In this document: piece after piece, positions 48,494 to 57,135 of the stretch
How positions within the stretch are numbered: the first letter of the stretch is position 1
Layout: the number at the start of each line of letters is the position of its first letter
NCBI RefSeq assembly: GCF_036242395.1
Contig: NZ_CP108458.1
Coordinates: 1,426,001-1,490,000 of the forward strand
Direction of reading: 5' to 3'
Source of the DNA: Kitasatospora sp. NBC_01266
GTDB taxonomy: Bacteria; Actinomycetota; Actinomycetes; Streptomycetales; Streptomycetaceae
DNA length: 64,000 bases
Program-made: the position numbers and the translations under genes
The notes under the pieces: generated by a model
The model's database searches: none
Told to the model about the DNA's origin: nothing
Seen by the model: the letters and a program-made list of their open reading frames with translations, nothing else

Positions 48494-50251
48494 ATGACGA
48501 CGACGATGACATCTGGCGACACGGCCCGCCTGCGCGCGACGGTCGACTTCGTCACGAACCAGGACACCGGCACCTTGCTCCCGCTGCTGCTGCCCGGCCT
48601 CGACGGCCCGGAGCTGCGGGCGTTAGCGGACCGCTGCCGCTTCGCGCACGCCGCGCTGCTCGTCTTCCCCGCCGATCCGCCGATGCTGCGCGCGGAGCTG
48701 GCCGCCTGCGGGCTGACCGCCGACGTGACGGAGCAGCCGAGTGTCGTCGTCCGCAAGCGGCTGGCCCTGCGGTACCAGCGCGACGCCGCGGAGCTTGACG
48801 TAAGGATTCTCCGGCCCACGGTGCACGGCCCGGAAGGGGAACACCGGGTCGTCGAGGTGTTCACGCTGACCGTCCCACCGGGCTCGGAGCTGGCCACGAT
48901 CGCCGTGCACGAACGTATCCAGGAGAACGAGGCGCACCTGGCCTTCGAGGTCGAGCGGCCGGATCCGCTGGTGCTGCGCGGCCTGTCCTCGATCCTCGAG
49001 CGACACGGCGCGGTCGCCGACGGCGGCGGGTACAACCCGCACGAGGACGGCACGGTGTTCTACTTCACCGCTCCCGCCGACTCGAAGGCCGGGTACCGGC
49101 GAGTGGAGCTCTACGCGAGCGGTGACCATCGGGACGTACTCGCCTCCCACGTGGGCTCGGACCGCACCGACGAACCTGCTGAAACGCTCCTGCGCCTGTT
49201 GACCGGTGCCTGGACGACCCAGGCTCTCGCGACCTGCGCACAACTGCGGCTGCCCGAGGCCCTGGACACCCGGACCGCCGTGGACGTCGAGGCGCTGGCA
49301 CAGACGGTCAACGCCCATCCGGACAGCCTCGCGACGCTACTGCGCTATCTCGCGATGCTGGGTGTGGTGTCGCAGGGCCCGGACGGATTCCGGCTCACCG
49401 AACTCGGGGCGCTGCTGCGCGCGAACGCCTCCGGATCGATGCGGCCGCTGGCCCTCATGTACGGCGGCCCGTTCTACCACTCCTTCGCGCTCCTCTCCCA
49501 TGCCGTACGAAACGGGCAGACGGGCTTCGAGCAGCTCTTCGGCGAGAACCACTTCGACTACTTCGCCCGCCACCCCGAACTCGCCGAGCGATTCGACCGG
49601 TCGATGGCCGCGAGCTCGCGCATGTTCGAACCGCTCCCCGCGCATCCGGTCCTCACCACGGCAGGCCGGGCGGCCGAACCCAGGACGATCGTCGACGTCG
49701 CGGGCGGCAACGGGGCACTGCTCGGCCGCGTGCTGGCCGCACACCCGAGCCTGCGCGGCATCCTGCTCGAACGCCCGAACGTCATCGAGGCCGCCCGCCG
49801 ATCTCTCGTCCCCACCGTCGGCGACCGTTGCACCTACCACGCGGGCGACTTCGCCGACGTGCCACCGGGCGCAGACGTCTACGTCCTCTCCCGCGTGCTG
49901 CACGACTGGGACGACGATCGCTGCCGGGAGATCCTGCGCGACTGCGCCCGTGCGATGCCCGCCCACGCCGACCTGCTCATCATCGAACGCCTGCTGCCGG
50001 CCGACGGCTCGGCCTCGCTCGCGACCGCCTGGGACCTTCACATGATGTGCAACGTCGGCGGCCGTGAACGGCGCGCCGACCACTACTCCCGACTACTGGA
50101 GAGCGCGGGGCTCCACCTCGTCGACCGCTCGCCGCTGCCGTTGGACGCCCACGTGCTGCACGCCCGCAAGGTCGCCTCCCCCGCGTATGTGCCGGCTCCG
50201 CACCGCGTGGCAGCGAGCTGCTTCGAAGGATCGCGCCCCGCTTCCCGCTGA
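48494..50251 (+). CDS. O-methyltransferase with unrecognised ~200-residue N-terminal domain
   Basis: 585-residue fusion. Residues ~235-560 are a class I small-molecule O-methyltransferase (family 2): dimerisation/HTH part GAWTTQALATCAQLRLPEAL, SAM site IVDVAGGNGALLGRVLAAHP, LSRVLHDWDDDR and the His/Asp region, and NVGGRERRADHYSRLLESAG. Residues 1-215 are a separate alpha/beta domain (VVVRKRLALRYQRDAAELDV, VHERIQENEAHLAFEVERPD) that I do not recognise; normal members lack it. The start is ATG 48494, with GAGGA upstream. It follows the monooxygenase by 84 bases on the same strand, suggesting hydroxylation then methylation. Confidence 0.83.
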   Translation: MTTTMTSGDTARLRATVDFVTNQDTGTLLPLLLPGLDGPELRALADRCRFAHAALLVFPADPPMLRAELAACGLTADVTEQPSVVVRKRLALRYQRDAAELDVRILRPTVHGPEGEHRVVEVFTLTVPPGSELATIAVHERIQENEAHLAFEVERPDPLVLRGLSSILERHGAVADGGGYNPHEDGTVFYFTAPADSKAGYRRVELYASGDHRDVLASHVGSDRTDEPAETLLRLLTGAWTTQALATCAQLRLPEALDTRTAVDVEALAQTVNAHPDSLATLLRYLAMLGVVSQGPDGFRLTELGALLRANASGSMRPLALMYGGPFYHSFALLSHAVRNGQTGFEQLFGENHFDYFARHPELAERFDRSMAASSRMFEPLPAHPVLTTAGRAAEPRTIVDVAGGNGALLGRVLAAHPSLRGILLERPNVIEAARRSLVPTVGDRCTYHAGDFADVPPGADVYVLSRVLHDWDDDRCREILRDCARAMPAHADLLIIERLLPADGSASLATAWDLHMMCNVGGRERRADHYSRLLESAGLHLVDRSPLPLDAHVLHARKVASPAYVPAPHRVAASCFEGSRPASR

Positions 50252-50358
50252 GCCTGTCCCCGGTCCTGATTCTGCTGTAGAGCGCGGCTCGGTCGGCGGG
50301 TTCGGCGTCGGCGAGGATGGCGACCTTCCTCGCCGGCGACGATTCCGTCCGAACAGCC

Positions 50359-51465
50359 TCAGTCGTTGAGGGTGCGGGTGCGGCGGAAGGCGGCGAGTCC
50401 CGCGGTGGCCTCGTCGGATCCGGCTGCCGGGGTGCCGGCGGCGAGGGCGTAGAGGGCGACGTGGGTGGTGCCGTCGATGCCCAGGAGGTCTTCGACGGCG
50501 GTGTCGTGGAAGGCGGCGCTCTGGTAGGGGCCCAGGCCGAGCGCGGTGGCGGTCAGGGCGAAGGTCTGGCCGAGGTGGCCGGCGTTGAGGAGGCTGACCC
50601 GGTAGGCGCGCGGGTGACGGTACTTGACCCGCATGCGGTCCAGCACGGCGGTGACGAAGACCACGAACGCCACTTGCCCGGCGGCGGGTTGGTCGGGGAG
50701 CAGGCTGCGGGCCTCGGGGCGGGTGAAGCCTTCGGTGAGCAGTTCCAGGCTGTGTTCGAGCACGTTGTAGTGGTAGACGCCCGGTTCGAGCCCGGCCACG
50801 TTGATGATGCCGAGGTAGGCCTCCAGTTCCTGGCGCGCGCCACCGGCGGCGCTGGTGCGGCGCATCAGGGCCCCGTACTCCTCGGCGTCGATGAAGTCCG
50901 CCGGGCCGAAGACGTGGGCGAGCAGCGTGGCCAGCGTGGGCAGGGTGACGGGCTCGGTGGTGAAGGCACGGTGGGTGCGGCGCTGGTGCAGGACCTGCTC
51001 GAAGGGGGCGGTGGCCGGGATGCGGGTGCGTGGCAGGAGGATGCGGTCGGCCCGCGGGTAGCTGGTGAACAGGCCGGGTTGTCCGTCGCGGGTCAGTTCG
51101 CGGCGCAGTTCGGGTGTGGCGGCTTCGAAGGGGGTGTCGCGGGTGGCGTAGTGGAAGAACGCGGCCTCCGGTGCCCACGGGCCCCAACTGCCGGCCAGTC
51201 CTTCGTCGCGTGCGGCTTCGGGGCTTGCCTCCTCGCAGAGCAGGCCGAGCTGGTGGAGTGCGGCCACCGCGTCGTCGACGGTCCGCTGGTCCAGGTGGTC
51301 GAGCGCGGCGGCTGCTTCCTTGGGCGTGGTCCAGGTATCGAAGGCCGCGAGGACTTCGGCGGCCGCGGAGTGGATCTCCACCGGTCCGGGCTGGGGGTAG
51401 CCGTGGATGACGAAGGAGCCGTCGTACCAGTAGCAGGTCAGGCATCGCAGCCGACGAAGCCGCAC
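50359..51465 (-). CDS. SagB/ThcOx-type flavin dehydrogenase
   Basis: 368-residue protein. The C-terminal ~200 residues are an FMN nitroreductase-fold domain of the SagB type (FEQVLHQRRTHRAFTTEP, LNAGHLGQTFALTATALGLG), which in peptide natural products oxidises azolines to azoles. The N-terminal ~130 residues (CLTCYWYDGSFVIHGY, CxxC, then an HTH-like DQRTVDDAVAALHQLGLL) may be a substrate-recognition or metal site. The start is GTG at 51465 with AAGGGAG upstream. It is 72 bases downstream of a 24-codon peptide gene on the same strand. No YcaO gene is present, so azole formation is unproven; another oxidation of a peptide or small molecule is possible. Confidence 0.83.
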   Translation of the reverse strand: MRLRRLRCLTCYWYDGSFVIHGYPQPGPVEIHSAAAEVLAAFDTWTTPKEAAAALDHLDQRTVDDAVAALHQLGLLCEEASPEAARDEGLAGSWGPWAPEAAFFHYATRDTPFEAATPELRRELTRDGQPGLFTSYPRADRILLPRTRIPATAPFEQVLHQRRTHRAFTTEPVTLPTLATLLAHVFGPADFIDAEEYGALMRRTSAAGGARQELEAYLGIINVAGLEPGVYHYNVLEHSLELLTEGFTRPEARSLLPDQPAAGQVAFVVFVTAVLDRMRVKYRHPRAYRVSLLNAGHLGQTFALTATALGLGPYQSAAFHDTAVEDLLGIDGTTHVALYALAAGTPAAGSDEATAGLAAFRRTRTLND

Positions 51466-51537
51466 CGGGTCTCTCCCTTGGACGTATGAGCTATCTGGGG
51501 GGCGGAGCCGGCGTGCGGGGCCGGCCCCGCCGCGCGG

Positions 51538-51612
51538 TCACTTCCCGTAGTAGACGCTGGTGCGGCGGTCCGTGCGCTCCAGCGGCTGCGGCTTGATGAC
51601 GATCTGACGCAT
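51538..51612 (-). CDS. 24-residue peptide, candidate RiPP precursor
   Basis: A short ORF, beginning MRQIVIKPQPLERT and ending RRTSVYYGK, is preceded by GGAGGGAGG 8 bases from the ATG, one of the strongest ribosome sites in the window. It is in tandem with the SagB-type dehydrogenase gene and close to the monooxygenase/methyltransferase pair, a typical setting for a ribosomally made, modified peptide. It has no Cys and only one Ser and two Thr, so azole or lanthionine chemistry would be limited; the C-terminal YY pair is the most striking modifiable element. It could instead be a regulatory uORF. Confidence 0.55.
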   Translation of the reverse strand: MRQIVIKPQPLERTDRRTSVYYGK

Positions 51613-51874
51613 GCTCTTCACCTCCCTCCGATGGTCTTGGCCGCATCCCTGCCCTTGTCCCTGTCCCGGGACGCAGGGGTGGTGGGAACCGGACAGCCGT
51701 CGGCCGGACATTGGCGTGATCGACGATGCTCCGCACGGCCGACTCCGTGACAGAGCCGGCCGTGGCCAGAGCTGCGGACGGTTCGCGCCGAACGGCGCCG
51801 CCGCGTGCGGCATCCCAGGAGCGGTAACCAAGCTTCCCGACAGCGTCAGGTGCTCGGTAGGGCTTGGCCGGGGC
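51613..51874. other. Upstream region of the peptide gene
   Basis: 262 bases between the GH18-like gene end and the peptide start. It should hold the promoter for the peptide/SagB unit (leftward), but I see no convincing -35/-10 or operator. Confidence 0.35.
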
Positions 51875-53452
51875 TCACTTCTGGTACGTGGCGATGATCT
51901 TGGTGAAGTCGAAGGGCTGCTGGTCGACGCCGGTGCCCTGGGCCATGGCGCCCGGGTCGGCGTCGCGGTTGGCGGTCCAGCCCGAGAGGCAGCCAATGCT
52001 GCGCTCGGTGGCGAAGGCGGCGAGCTGGCGCATGTTCTCCAGCGTGAAGACCTTGTCGTTGAAGTTGCGGCCGAACATGGGGCAGGCGCCGATCCGCCGC
52101 CACACCTTGGCGCTGTCCCAGTCGGGCCAGACGGCCTGGAGCTGGGTGAACATACCGTTCAGCGCGTTCTTGCTCGCCTCGAAGACGCCAGCGGGCGCGC
52201 CCGGCCCGAACCCCATCAGCGCGCCGTTGATCAGGGCGGGCTGGATGCCGGCGGCCGCCAGGCGCTGCAGCAGCCGCACGCTCTCCCCGGTCAGGCCCAG
52301 CAGGCCGGTGGGGTCACCGTCGGCGGGCAGGGTGTAGGAGAGCTTGAGCGTGGGGTTGTCCTGCAGGAGCCGGCCGATCGCGGCGACGTGCCGGGTCTGG
52401 GCGTCGTTGTCGTACAGCAGCGCACCGTCGAAGCTGAAGTCCAGGTGGCTGACCTGGTAGTTGTCCAGGACTCCCTGGTAGGACGCCGTCAGGCTGGGGA
52501 CGTCGGTCTCGATGATTTCCAGCGGCTCGCCGAACCCGCCGAAGGACAGGACCACGGTTCCGCCGGCCTCGGTGAAGGCCGTGAAGTCAGCCTTGCCGAA
52601 GTCGCTCACCGTGGCGTCCTGCGATGCATCGCCCCCGTCGCCGGATCCCGTCACCCAGCAGGGCTTCTTCGTGCCGCCAAAGCCACGGGTCACGGATCCC
52701 ACGAGGAAGCCGTCGACGCCCGACTCCTTCGCGTAGGCGGCGATCTGCGGGATCGGGTCGTCGAGGTAGTTGACGACGGCGGCCCGGGGCACGTCCCAGT
52801 CCCCGTGGTCGGCGGGCGCGGCGGTGGTGGTCCCCGTGACCGCTTCGGACTGGTCCGAGAAGTTGTCGGAGTAGTCGAAGGCCCGCACCCGCACGGTGTA
52901 CTCGGTGGCGGGCGTCAGCTGGTACAGGACGACCGAGGGCCGCACGGTCCTGACGGTGAACGCGCTGTCGCCGGCCGAGTAGGCGACCTCGTAGCCCGCG
53001 ACCGCGGTGTTGTCGCCGGCCGCGTCCCAGTCCAGGGCCAGCGAGGCGGCCGAGGCCGAACCGACGCGCAGGTTCAGCGGAGTGGTGGGCGCTTCCTTGT
53101 CCTGGGACGGGTCGATGGAGGCACCGTTGGCCGTGAAGGTGTCGGGCAGCCATGCGGGCGGCGTGCTGTCACCGCCCCGCAGGTTGAACCCGACGGTGAG
53201 CTCCTGCACGGTGCCGGCCGCGATGGTGTTCTGGTAGGAGGGCAGGAGCGCGGTGACCGTGTTGCCGTCCTGGCTGACCTCACCGCTGTAGGACGAGGCG
53301 GTGACACCGTTCGGCACCCGGAACGAGATCGTCGGGTTGACCACGTCGGTGTCACCGTAGTTGGTCAGTGTCACCCGGCAGGTGGAGTACCACTGGTTAC
53401 CACCGGGCAGCCACTGGGCCTTGGCGACGAGGCTGATCTGGTTCGCACTCAC
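51875..53452 (-). CDS. GH18-fold carbohydrate-binding protein (CBM2-like, FN3, chitinase-like), probably catalytically altered
   Basis: 525 residues. CBM2-like N-terminal beta-sandwich (~1-100: WYSTCRVTLTNYGDTDV, SGEVSQDGNTVTALLP), an FN3 domain (~118-210), then a GH18-like TIM barrel (~220-525). The GH18 catalytic DxxDxDxE site should read like DGLDFDIE; here it is SHLDFSFD, with Asp in place of the acid Glu and Ser in place of an Asp, so chitinase activity is doubtful. No signal peptide precedes the CBM, which is odd for such a protein. The start is GTG 53452 with AAGGAAG 8 bases upstream. It may be a lectin or export by another route. Confidence 0.7.
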   Translation of the reverse strand: MSANQISLVAKAQWLPGGNQWYSTCRVTLTNYGDTDVVNPTISFRVPNGVTASSYSGEVSQDGNTVTALLPSYQNTIAAGTVQELTVGFNLRGGDSTPPAWLPDTFTANGASIDPSQDKEAPTTPLNLRVGSASAASLALDWDAAGDNTAVAGYEVAYSAGDSAFTVRTVRPSVVLYQLTPATEYTVRVRAFDYSDNFSDQSEAVTGTTTAAPADHGDWDVPRAAVVNYLDDPIPQIAAYAKESGVDGFLVGSVTRGFGGTKKPCWVTGSGDGGDASQDATVSDFGKADFTAFTEAGGTVVLSFGGFGEPLEIIETDVPSLTASYQGVLDNYQVSHLDFSFDGALLYDNDAQTRHVAAIGRLLQDNPTLKLSYTLPADGDPTGLLGLTGESVRLLQRLAAAGIQPALINGALMGFGPGAPAGVFEASKNALNGMFTQLQAVWPDWDSAKVWRRIGACPMFGRNFNDKVFTLENMRQLAAFATERSIGCLSGWTANRDADPGAMAQGTGVDQQPFDFTKIIATYQK

Positions 53453-53701
53453 AGACAGGCTTCCTTAAGACGTTCGGCGAGGAGACCCGGCCCTCCCACG
53501 GGCACGGGGCATGCGGGCACGCCGAAACGGCGCCTGGCGGCGGCCGCTTCGGACGGCGGCATAACGGAATGTACCGATCCGGACACCTACGGCGATACGG
53601 CCGGATTCGGCCGCCCACGACACCCGTGGCGTAAAACCGCTCGGGCCATGGGGGGAGCGCTGGAGCGTCACCGTGGCGCGGGCGGCGGGAGCGCTGGGGG
53701 G

Positions 53702-53805
53702 TCAGGCATCCACCCGTGGTACTGGGCCGCGGCGTTGTTCTCGCGCAGGTGGGCGACGGAAGAGGTGCCGGGGATCAGGACGGTGGTGGCCGAGGGAGTC
53801 CAACT
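53702..53805 (-). pseudogene. Aldo/keto reductase C-terminal remnant
   Basis: The minus strand encodes TVLIPGTSSVAHLRENNAAA, the conserved late segment of aldo/keto reductases around the NADPH-binding loop, but nothing of the TIM barrel before it. It is flanked by unrelated sequence, so only about 100 bases of an old gene remain. Confidence 0.6.
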
Positions 53806-53870
53806 CTGCTCACAGGGCTCCGCCCGCTGCCTCGCCCGAGTCTCCGGGGCGGGGCAGCGGGCGAATGCCG

Positions 53871-54932
53871 TCAGGCCTGTGCGTTGCCCGGCCGGTTGCC
53901 CGGGGCGTCGGCGGCGGCGCGCTTGAGGACGGCGGTGTTGGCGGTGACGGTACCGGGCTCGACCCCGTCGGCCTCGGTGACCTGGACGCTGCACTCGCCC
54001 AGGAAGGCGTACGAGGTGCGGTCGAAGATGATCTCGTCGCGGGAGCCGCTGGCGGTGTTGGTGCGGGCGATGGCGATGCCGGTGCGCCCGGCGGCGTCGG
54101 TGGCGGCGTCGACCAGGACGACGCCGGGGATACTGGCCGCGGCCTGGTAGAGCGCGGCGGCGAGCTTGCCGGGCACGGCCTGTTCGCGGATCAGGTCGCC
54201 GATGGTGACGAAGGCCTCCTGGTCCGGCCCGCTGCCGGCCCCCCTCGTCTCGGCGTAGATCTTCCGCAGCAGTTCCTGCGGGTCGGTGGGCAGGGTGCGC
54301 AGGTAGTCGTAGGAGGGGCTGTTCAGGGAGGCGCCGCTGTCCGAGTTGAGCGCCTGGCCGCCTTCCGGGGTCTTGCCTTCCTCGGTGAGCCAGCCGGTGC
54401 GGCCGTCGGCCGAGAACCACACCTGCCGCTGGTGGGGCTTGTCGACCCACACCTTCGACGTGCCGCTGCTGAGGTCGACGGAGCCCTCGAGATGGGACAC
54501 GGTGCTGTCGATGTAGACGTACTGCCCCGGTCGCAGGACAAGGTCGGGCGCGGCCTGCGCGGCCGAGGAGATCCGCTCCACCACGCCGGCCAGGCCCGTG
54601 GTGGAGCCGACCGTGACCGGGACGACGGGGGCCGCGACGCGCCCGCTGCGCGCGGGGGCTGCCGCTTGGCCGCCGTGGGTGAGGACCGCCACGGTGGCGG
54701 CCAGGGCGAAGGCCGCCACCGTGGCGGGCACGGCGATCAGCAGCCGGCGCCGGCTGCTGGCCGCCGGGCGGACCGGCACTGCGCCTTCGGGGGTGCGGGT
54801 GATCTCGCTCATCAGGAACTCCTCGATCTGGCGTCGCCGGCCGAGCGGGGCGGCAGCTACTGCGGCCGCGGGCAGCAGGTGCTTCAGCTCCGTGTCGTCA
54901 AGCGGCTGCCGCCGCCGCGGGATGCTGGTCAT
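53871..54932 (-). CDS. CU044_5270-family membrane protein, partner of the ECF sigma factor
   Basis: 353 residues. The cytoplasmic N-terminus (~1-70) contains PLDDTELKHLLPAAA and RRRQIEEFLMSE; one transmembrane helix (~63-88, LLIAVPATVAAFALAATVAV) leads to an extracytoplasmic beta-rich domain (GQYVYIDSTVSHLEG, KVWVDKPHQRQVWFSADGRT). Proteins of this family are encoded next to ECF sigma factors and probably act as their membrane-bound regulators. ATG 54932 overlaps the sigma stop (ATGA), with AAGGAG 8 bases upstream. No classical zinc anti-sigma motif. Confidence 0.82.
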   Translation of the reverse strand: MTSIPRRRQPLDDTELKHLLPAAAVAAAPLGRRRQIEEFLMSEITRTPEGAVPVRPAASSRRRLLIAVPATVAAFALAATVAVLTHGGQAAAPARSGRVAAPVVPVTVGSTTGLAGVVERISSAAQAAPDLVLRPGQYVYIDSTVSHLEGSVDLSSGTSKVWVDKPHQRQVWFSADGRTGWLTEEGKTPEGGQALNSDSGASLNSPSYDYLRTLPTDPQELLRKIYAETRGAGSGPDQEAFVTIGDLIREQAVPGKLAAALYQAAASIPGVVLVDAATDAAGRTGIAIARTNTASGSRDEIIFDRTSYAFLGECSVQVTEADGVEPGTVTANTAVLKRAAADAPGNRPGNAQA

Positions 54933-55570
54933 CTGTTCCACTCCTTGTCCGACCGGGCCGGAACCATCCGGCCACCCTGTACTTGTCCGGCGCCCCGCAG
55001 GGGTTCCGGGCGAGTTTTCGAAGCCCGCCGCAGTTCCTTGTCGGCCAGGGAACGCAGCCGGGTGCGGGCCCTGGAGAGCCTGGAGCGCACGGTGCCGACC
55101 GGGATGCCCAGTGCCTCAGCGGCCTCGGGATAGCTGAGGCCGGCCCACACGCACAGCGAGAAAACCTCACGCTCCGCACGACGGAGTTTCTCCAATGCCG
55201 CTTTGGCTGCCAGGAGTTGCTCGTGGTCGGCGAGACGGCCGACCAACTCGTCGGCGAAGTCCGGGGCCGGTTCGGTCAGCGGCATGCGGGCGAGGGCGGC
55301 CGCATGCCGGCGGGCGGCCCGGGCTCGGTTGCGCAGCACGTTGACGGTGATGCCCATCAGCCAGGGGCGGGGAGTGGTCCCCTCGTCGCGCAGCTTGTCC
55401 CTCAGCCGCCAAGCCTCCAGGAAGACCACCGCCATGACGTCCTCGGCCCCGGCGCGGTCCCCGCTCACCCGGACAGCGTGCGCCAGGACCGCCTGCGCGT
55501 GCTCCTGGAACAACTGCCGGAAGGCGCCGGGATCCCCGGCTCTGATCCGTTCGTGCATCGAAAAGTCCAC
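54929..55570 (-). CDS. ECF RNA polymerase sigma factor
   Basis: 213-residue sigma-70-family ECF protein. Region 2 (~8-75) includes FRQLFQEHAQAVLAHAVRVS and DVMAVVFLEAWRLRDKLR; region 4 (~125-180) has LRRAEREVFSLCVWAGLSYP, EAAEALGIPVGTVRSRLSRA. It directs RNA polymerase to a stress or wall regulon. It is coupled to the CU044_5270 gene. The start is GTG 55570; ATG 55558 is also possible, and neither has an ideal ribosome site. Confidence 0.9.
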   Translation of the reverse strand: MDFSMHERIRAGDPGAFRQLFQEHAQAVLAHAVRVSGDRAGAEDVMAVVFLEAWRLRDKLRDEGTTPRPWLMGITVNVLRNRARAARRHAAALARMPLTEPAPDFADELVGRLADHEQLLAAKAALEKLRRAEREVFSLCVWAGLSYPEAAEALGIPVGTVRSRLSRARTRLRSLADKELRRASKTRPEPLRGAGQVQGGRMVPARSDKEWNR

Positions 55571-55816
55571 ACCTCTGGTTGTCCGGCCGGCCCGGAGCAG
55601 TTCCGGTGACCCGCGTCACACAGGTGCCCCGGGCAGCCCCGTCGGCCGGCGGAAGCCGGTCAAGGCACCCGGGGAAGCATCGGGCCCCGGTCCGCTCCCG
55701 GCGCGCTCGGGTCCTGGCGTCGTCGTACACCAGGTCCTTCGGGGCGTCGGACTCCCCCGGTTGCTTCTCGCCGTAAGGCCGGTCCAGCGAAAGCACCCCG
55801 AATCCGGTACGGAAGA
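55571..55816. other. Divergent upstream region of the ECF sigma gene and purC
   Basis: 246 bases. It must hold promoters for the leftward sigma/partner operon and rightward purC. I see no clear sigma-factor recognition sequence or palindrome. Confidence 0.35.
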
Positions 55817-56749
55817 ATGATCGTCAACACCCCTGTCGAGGAGGACAATTTATCTGGATTTGTCGTGAAGCCCGACCCCGTTCAGGTACCGGGGCTGGTG
55901 CACCTGCACACCGGGAAGGTACGTGACCTCTACCGGAACGCCGCCGGTGAGTTGGTGATGGTGGCCAGCGATCGTACGTCCGTGTATGACTGGGTGCTGC
56001 CGAGCGAGATTCCGGACAAGGGTCGTATTCTCACGAAGCTCTCGCTCTGGTGGTTCGACCAGTTCACCGACCTGGTTCCCCATCACGTCGTCTCCACCGA
56101 CGTGCCTGAGGGCGCGCCGGACGACTGGGTGGGTCGCACGATGATCTGCCGGCCGCTGCGCATGGTGCCGGTGGAGTGCGTGGCGCGCGGCTACCTGGCC
56201 GGCTCCGGCTTCACCGAGTACCAGGAGCGGCGCACCGCCTGCGGAGTGGCGCTGCCCGAGGGGCTGGTGAGCGGTTCGGAGCTGCCGGATGCCATCTTCA
56301 CCCCGGCGACCAAGGCCGAGGTGGGCGAGCACGACGAGAACGTCACCTTCGAGGAGGTGGTGCGTACGGTCGGCGCCGACACCGCGGAACTGCTCCGCTC
56401 GACCACGCTCGCGGTCTACGGCCGGGCTCGTGAGATCGCCCGGGACCGCGGAATCGTCCTCGCCGACACCAAGTTCGAGTTCGGCTTCGACGGTGACCAG
56501 CTGGTCCTGGCCGACGAGGTGCTGACCCCGGACTGCTCCCGCTTCTGGCCCGGCGAGCAGTGGGAGCCCGGCAAGCCGCAGGCGTCGTTCGACAAGCAGT
56601 TCATCCGCGACTGGCTGACCTCCCCGGCCGCGGGCTGGGACCGTCACGGCGAGCTCGCGCCGCCCGTGCTGCCGGCCGAGATCGTCGAGCAGTCCCGGGC
56701 CCGGTACGTCGAGGCCTACGAGCGGCTGACCGGCACGACCTGGTCATAG
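55817..56749 (+). CDS. purC: Phosphoribosylaminoimidazole-succinocarboxamide synthase
   Basis: 310-residue SAICAR synthetase, joining aspartate to CAIR with ATP in purine synthesis. Hallmarks: LVHLHTGKVRDLYR, VASDRTSVYDWVLPSEIPDK, CRPLRMVPVECVARGYLAGS, and ADTKFEFGFDGDQLVLADEV, DKQFIRDWL. Full-length by pattern. The N-terminus is odd: known homologues start near SGFVVKP, where this gene has TTA instead of a start codon, placed 5 bases after GAGGAGG. The first ATG is 55817, which makes an 11-residue extension and puts a rare TTA (bldA-type) codon at position 12. It lies alone, not in a pur operon. Confidence 0.88.
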   Translation: MIVNTPVEEDNLSGFVVKPDPVQVPGLVHLHTGKVRDLYRNAAGELVMVASDRTSVYDWVLPSEIPDKGRILTKLSLWWFDQFTDLVPHHVVSTDVPEGAPDDWVGRTMICRPLRMVPVECVARGYLAGSGFTEYQERRTACGVALPEGLVSGSELPDAIFTPATKAEVGEHDENVTFEEVVRTVGADTAELLRSTTLAVYGRAREIARDRGIVLADTKFEFGFDGDQLVLADEVLTPDCSRFWPGEQWEPGKPQASFDKQFIRDWLTSPAAGWDRHGELAPPVLPAEIVEQSRARYVEAYERLTGTTWS

Positions 56750-56753
56750 TCCG

Positions 56754-57135
56754 GTGGCGCCGGACCGACCACGCGGAGGCCCTCGCGGCCAGCCTCGTGG
56801 TCCATACGGCCAGGCCGCGATCATCACGACCTCGCTCGCCTGGCGGGCTCCCCGGATGACCGGGATCAGCAGCACGAGCGGGATCGGGACGACTACCAGC
56901 AGGATCGCCAGCGCGAGGGCCGAGTGCATCCCCATGTGCGCGGCGACGGGCCCTCGCCGGCTTGGACACGGCCGACGCCGCGCCGTAGCAGACGGCGGCG
57001 ACCGGGAGCAGCGCGACGCTGCCGTGGCCACCCAGGATGAGCAGCACGACCGTGCTCTGCACGACGGCCAGGGTGAGGTCCGAACCGACCAGGACCCGCT
57101 GCCTCGGCAGCCGGTCGGCCGACACTGCGCCTGCC
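56754..57135 (-). pseudogene. MFS transporter remnant truncated by an insertion sequence
   Basis: Minus strand: ADRLPRQRVLVGSDLTLAVV, TVVLLILGGHGSVALLPVAA and YGAASAVSKPA are the second and third helices of an enterobactin-exporter-like MFS protein. Then an internal deletion joins the C-terminal helix ALALAILLVVVPIPLVLLIP in another frame. The 5' end meets IS terminal-repeat sequence at 57122. Not functional. Confidence 0.7.

Noticed and set aside
50359..51612. Complete azole-peptide (TOMM) cluster
   Set aside because: No YcaO or E1-like gene is present and the peptide has no Cys and few Ser/Thr, so only a candidate peptide/oxidase pair is reported.
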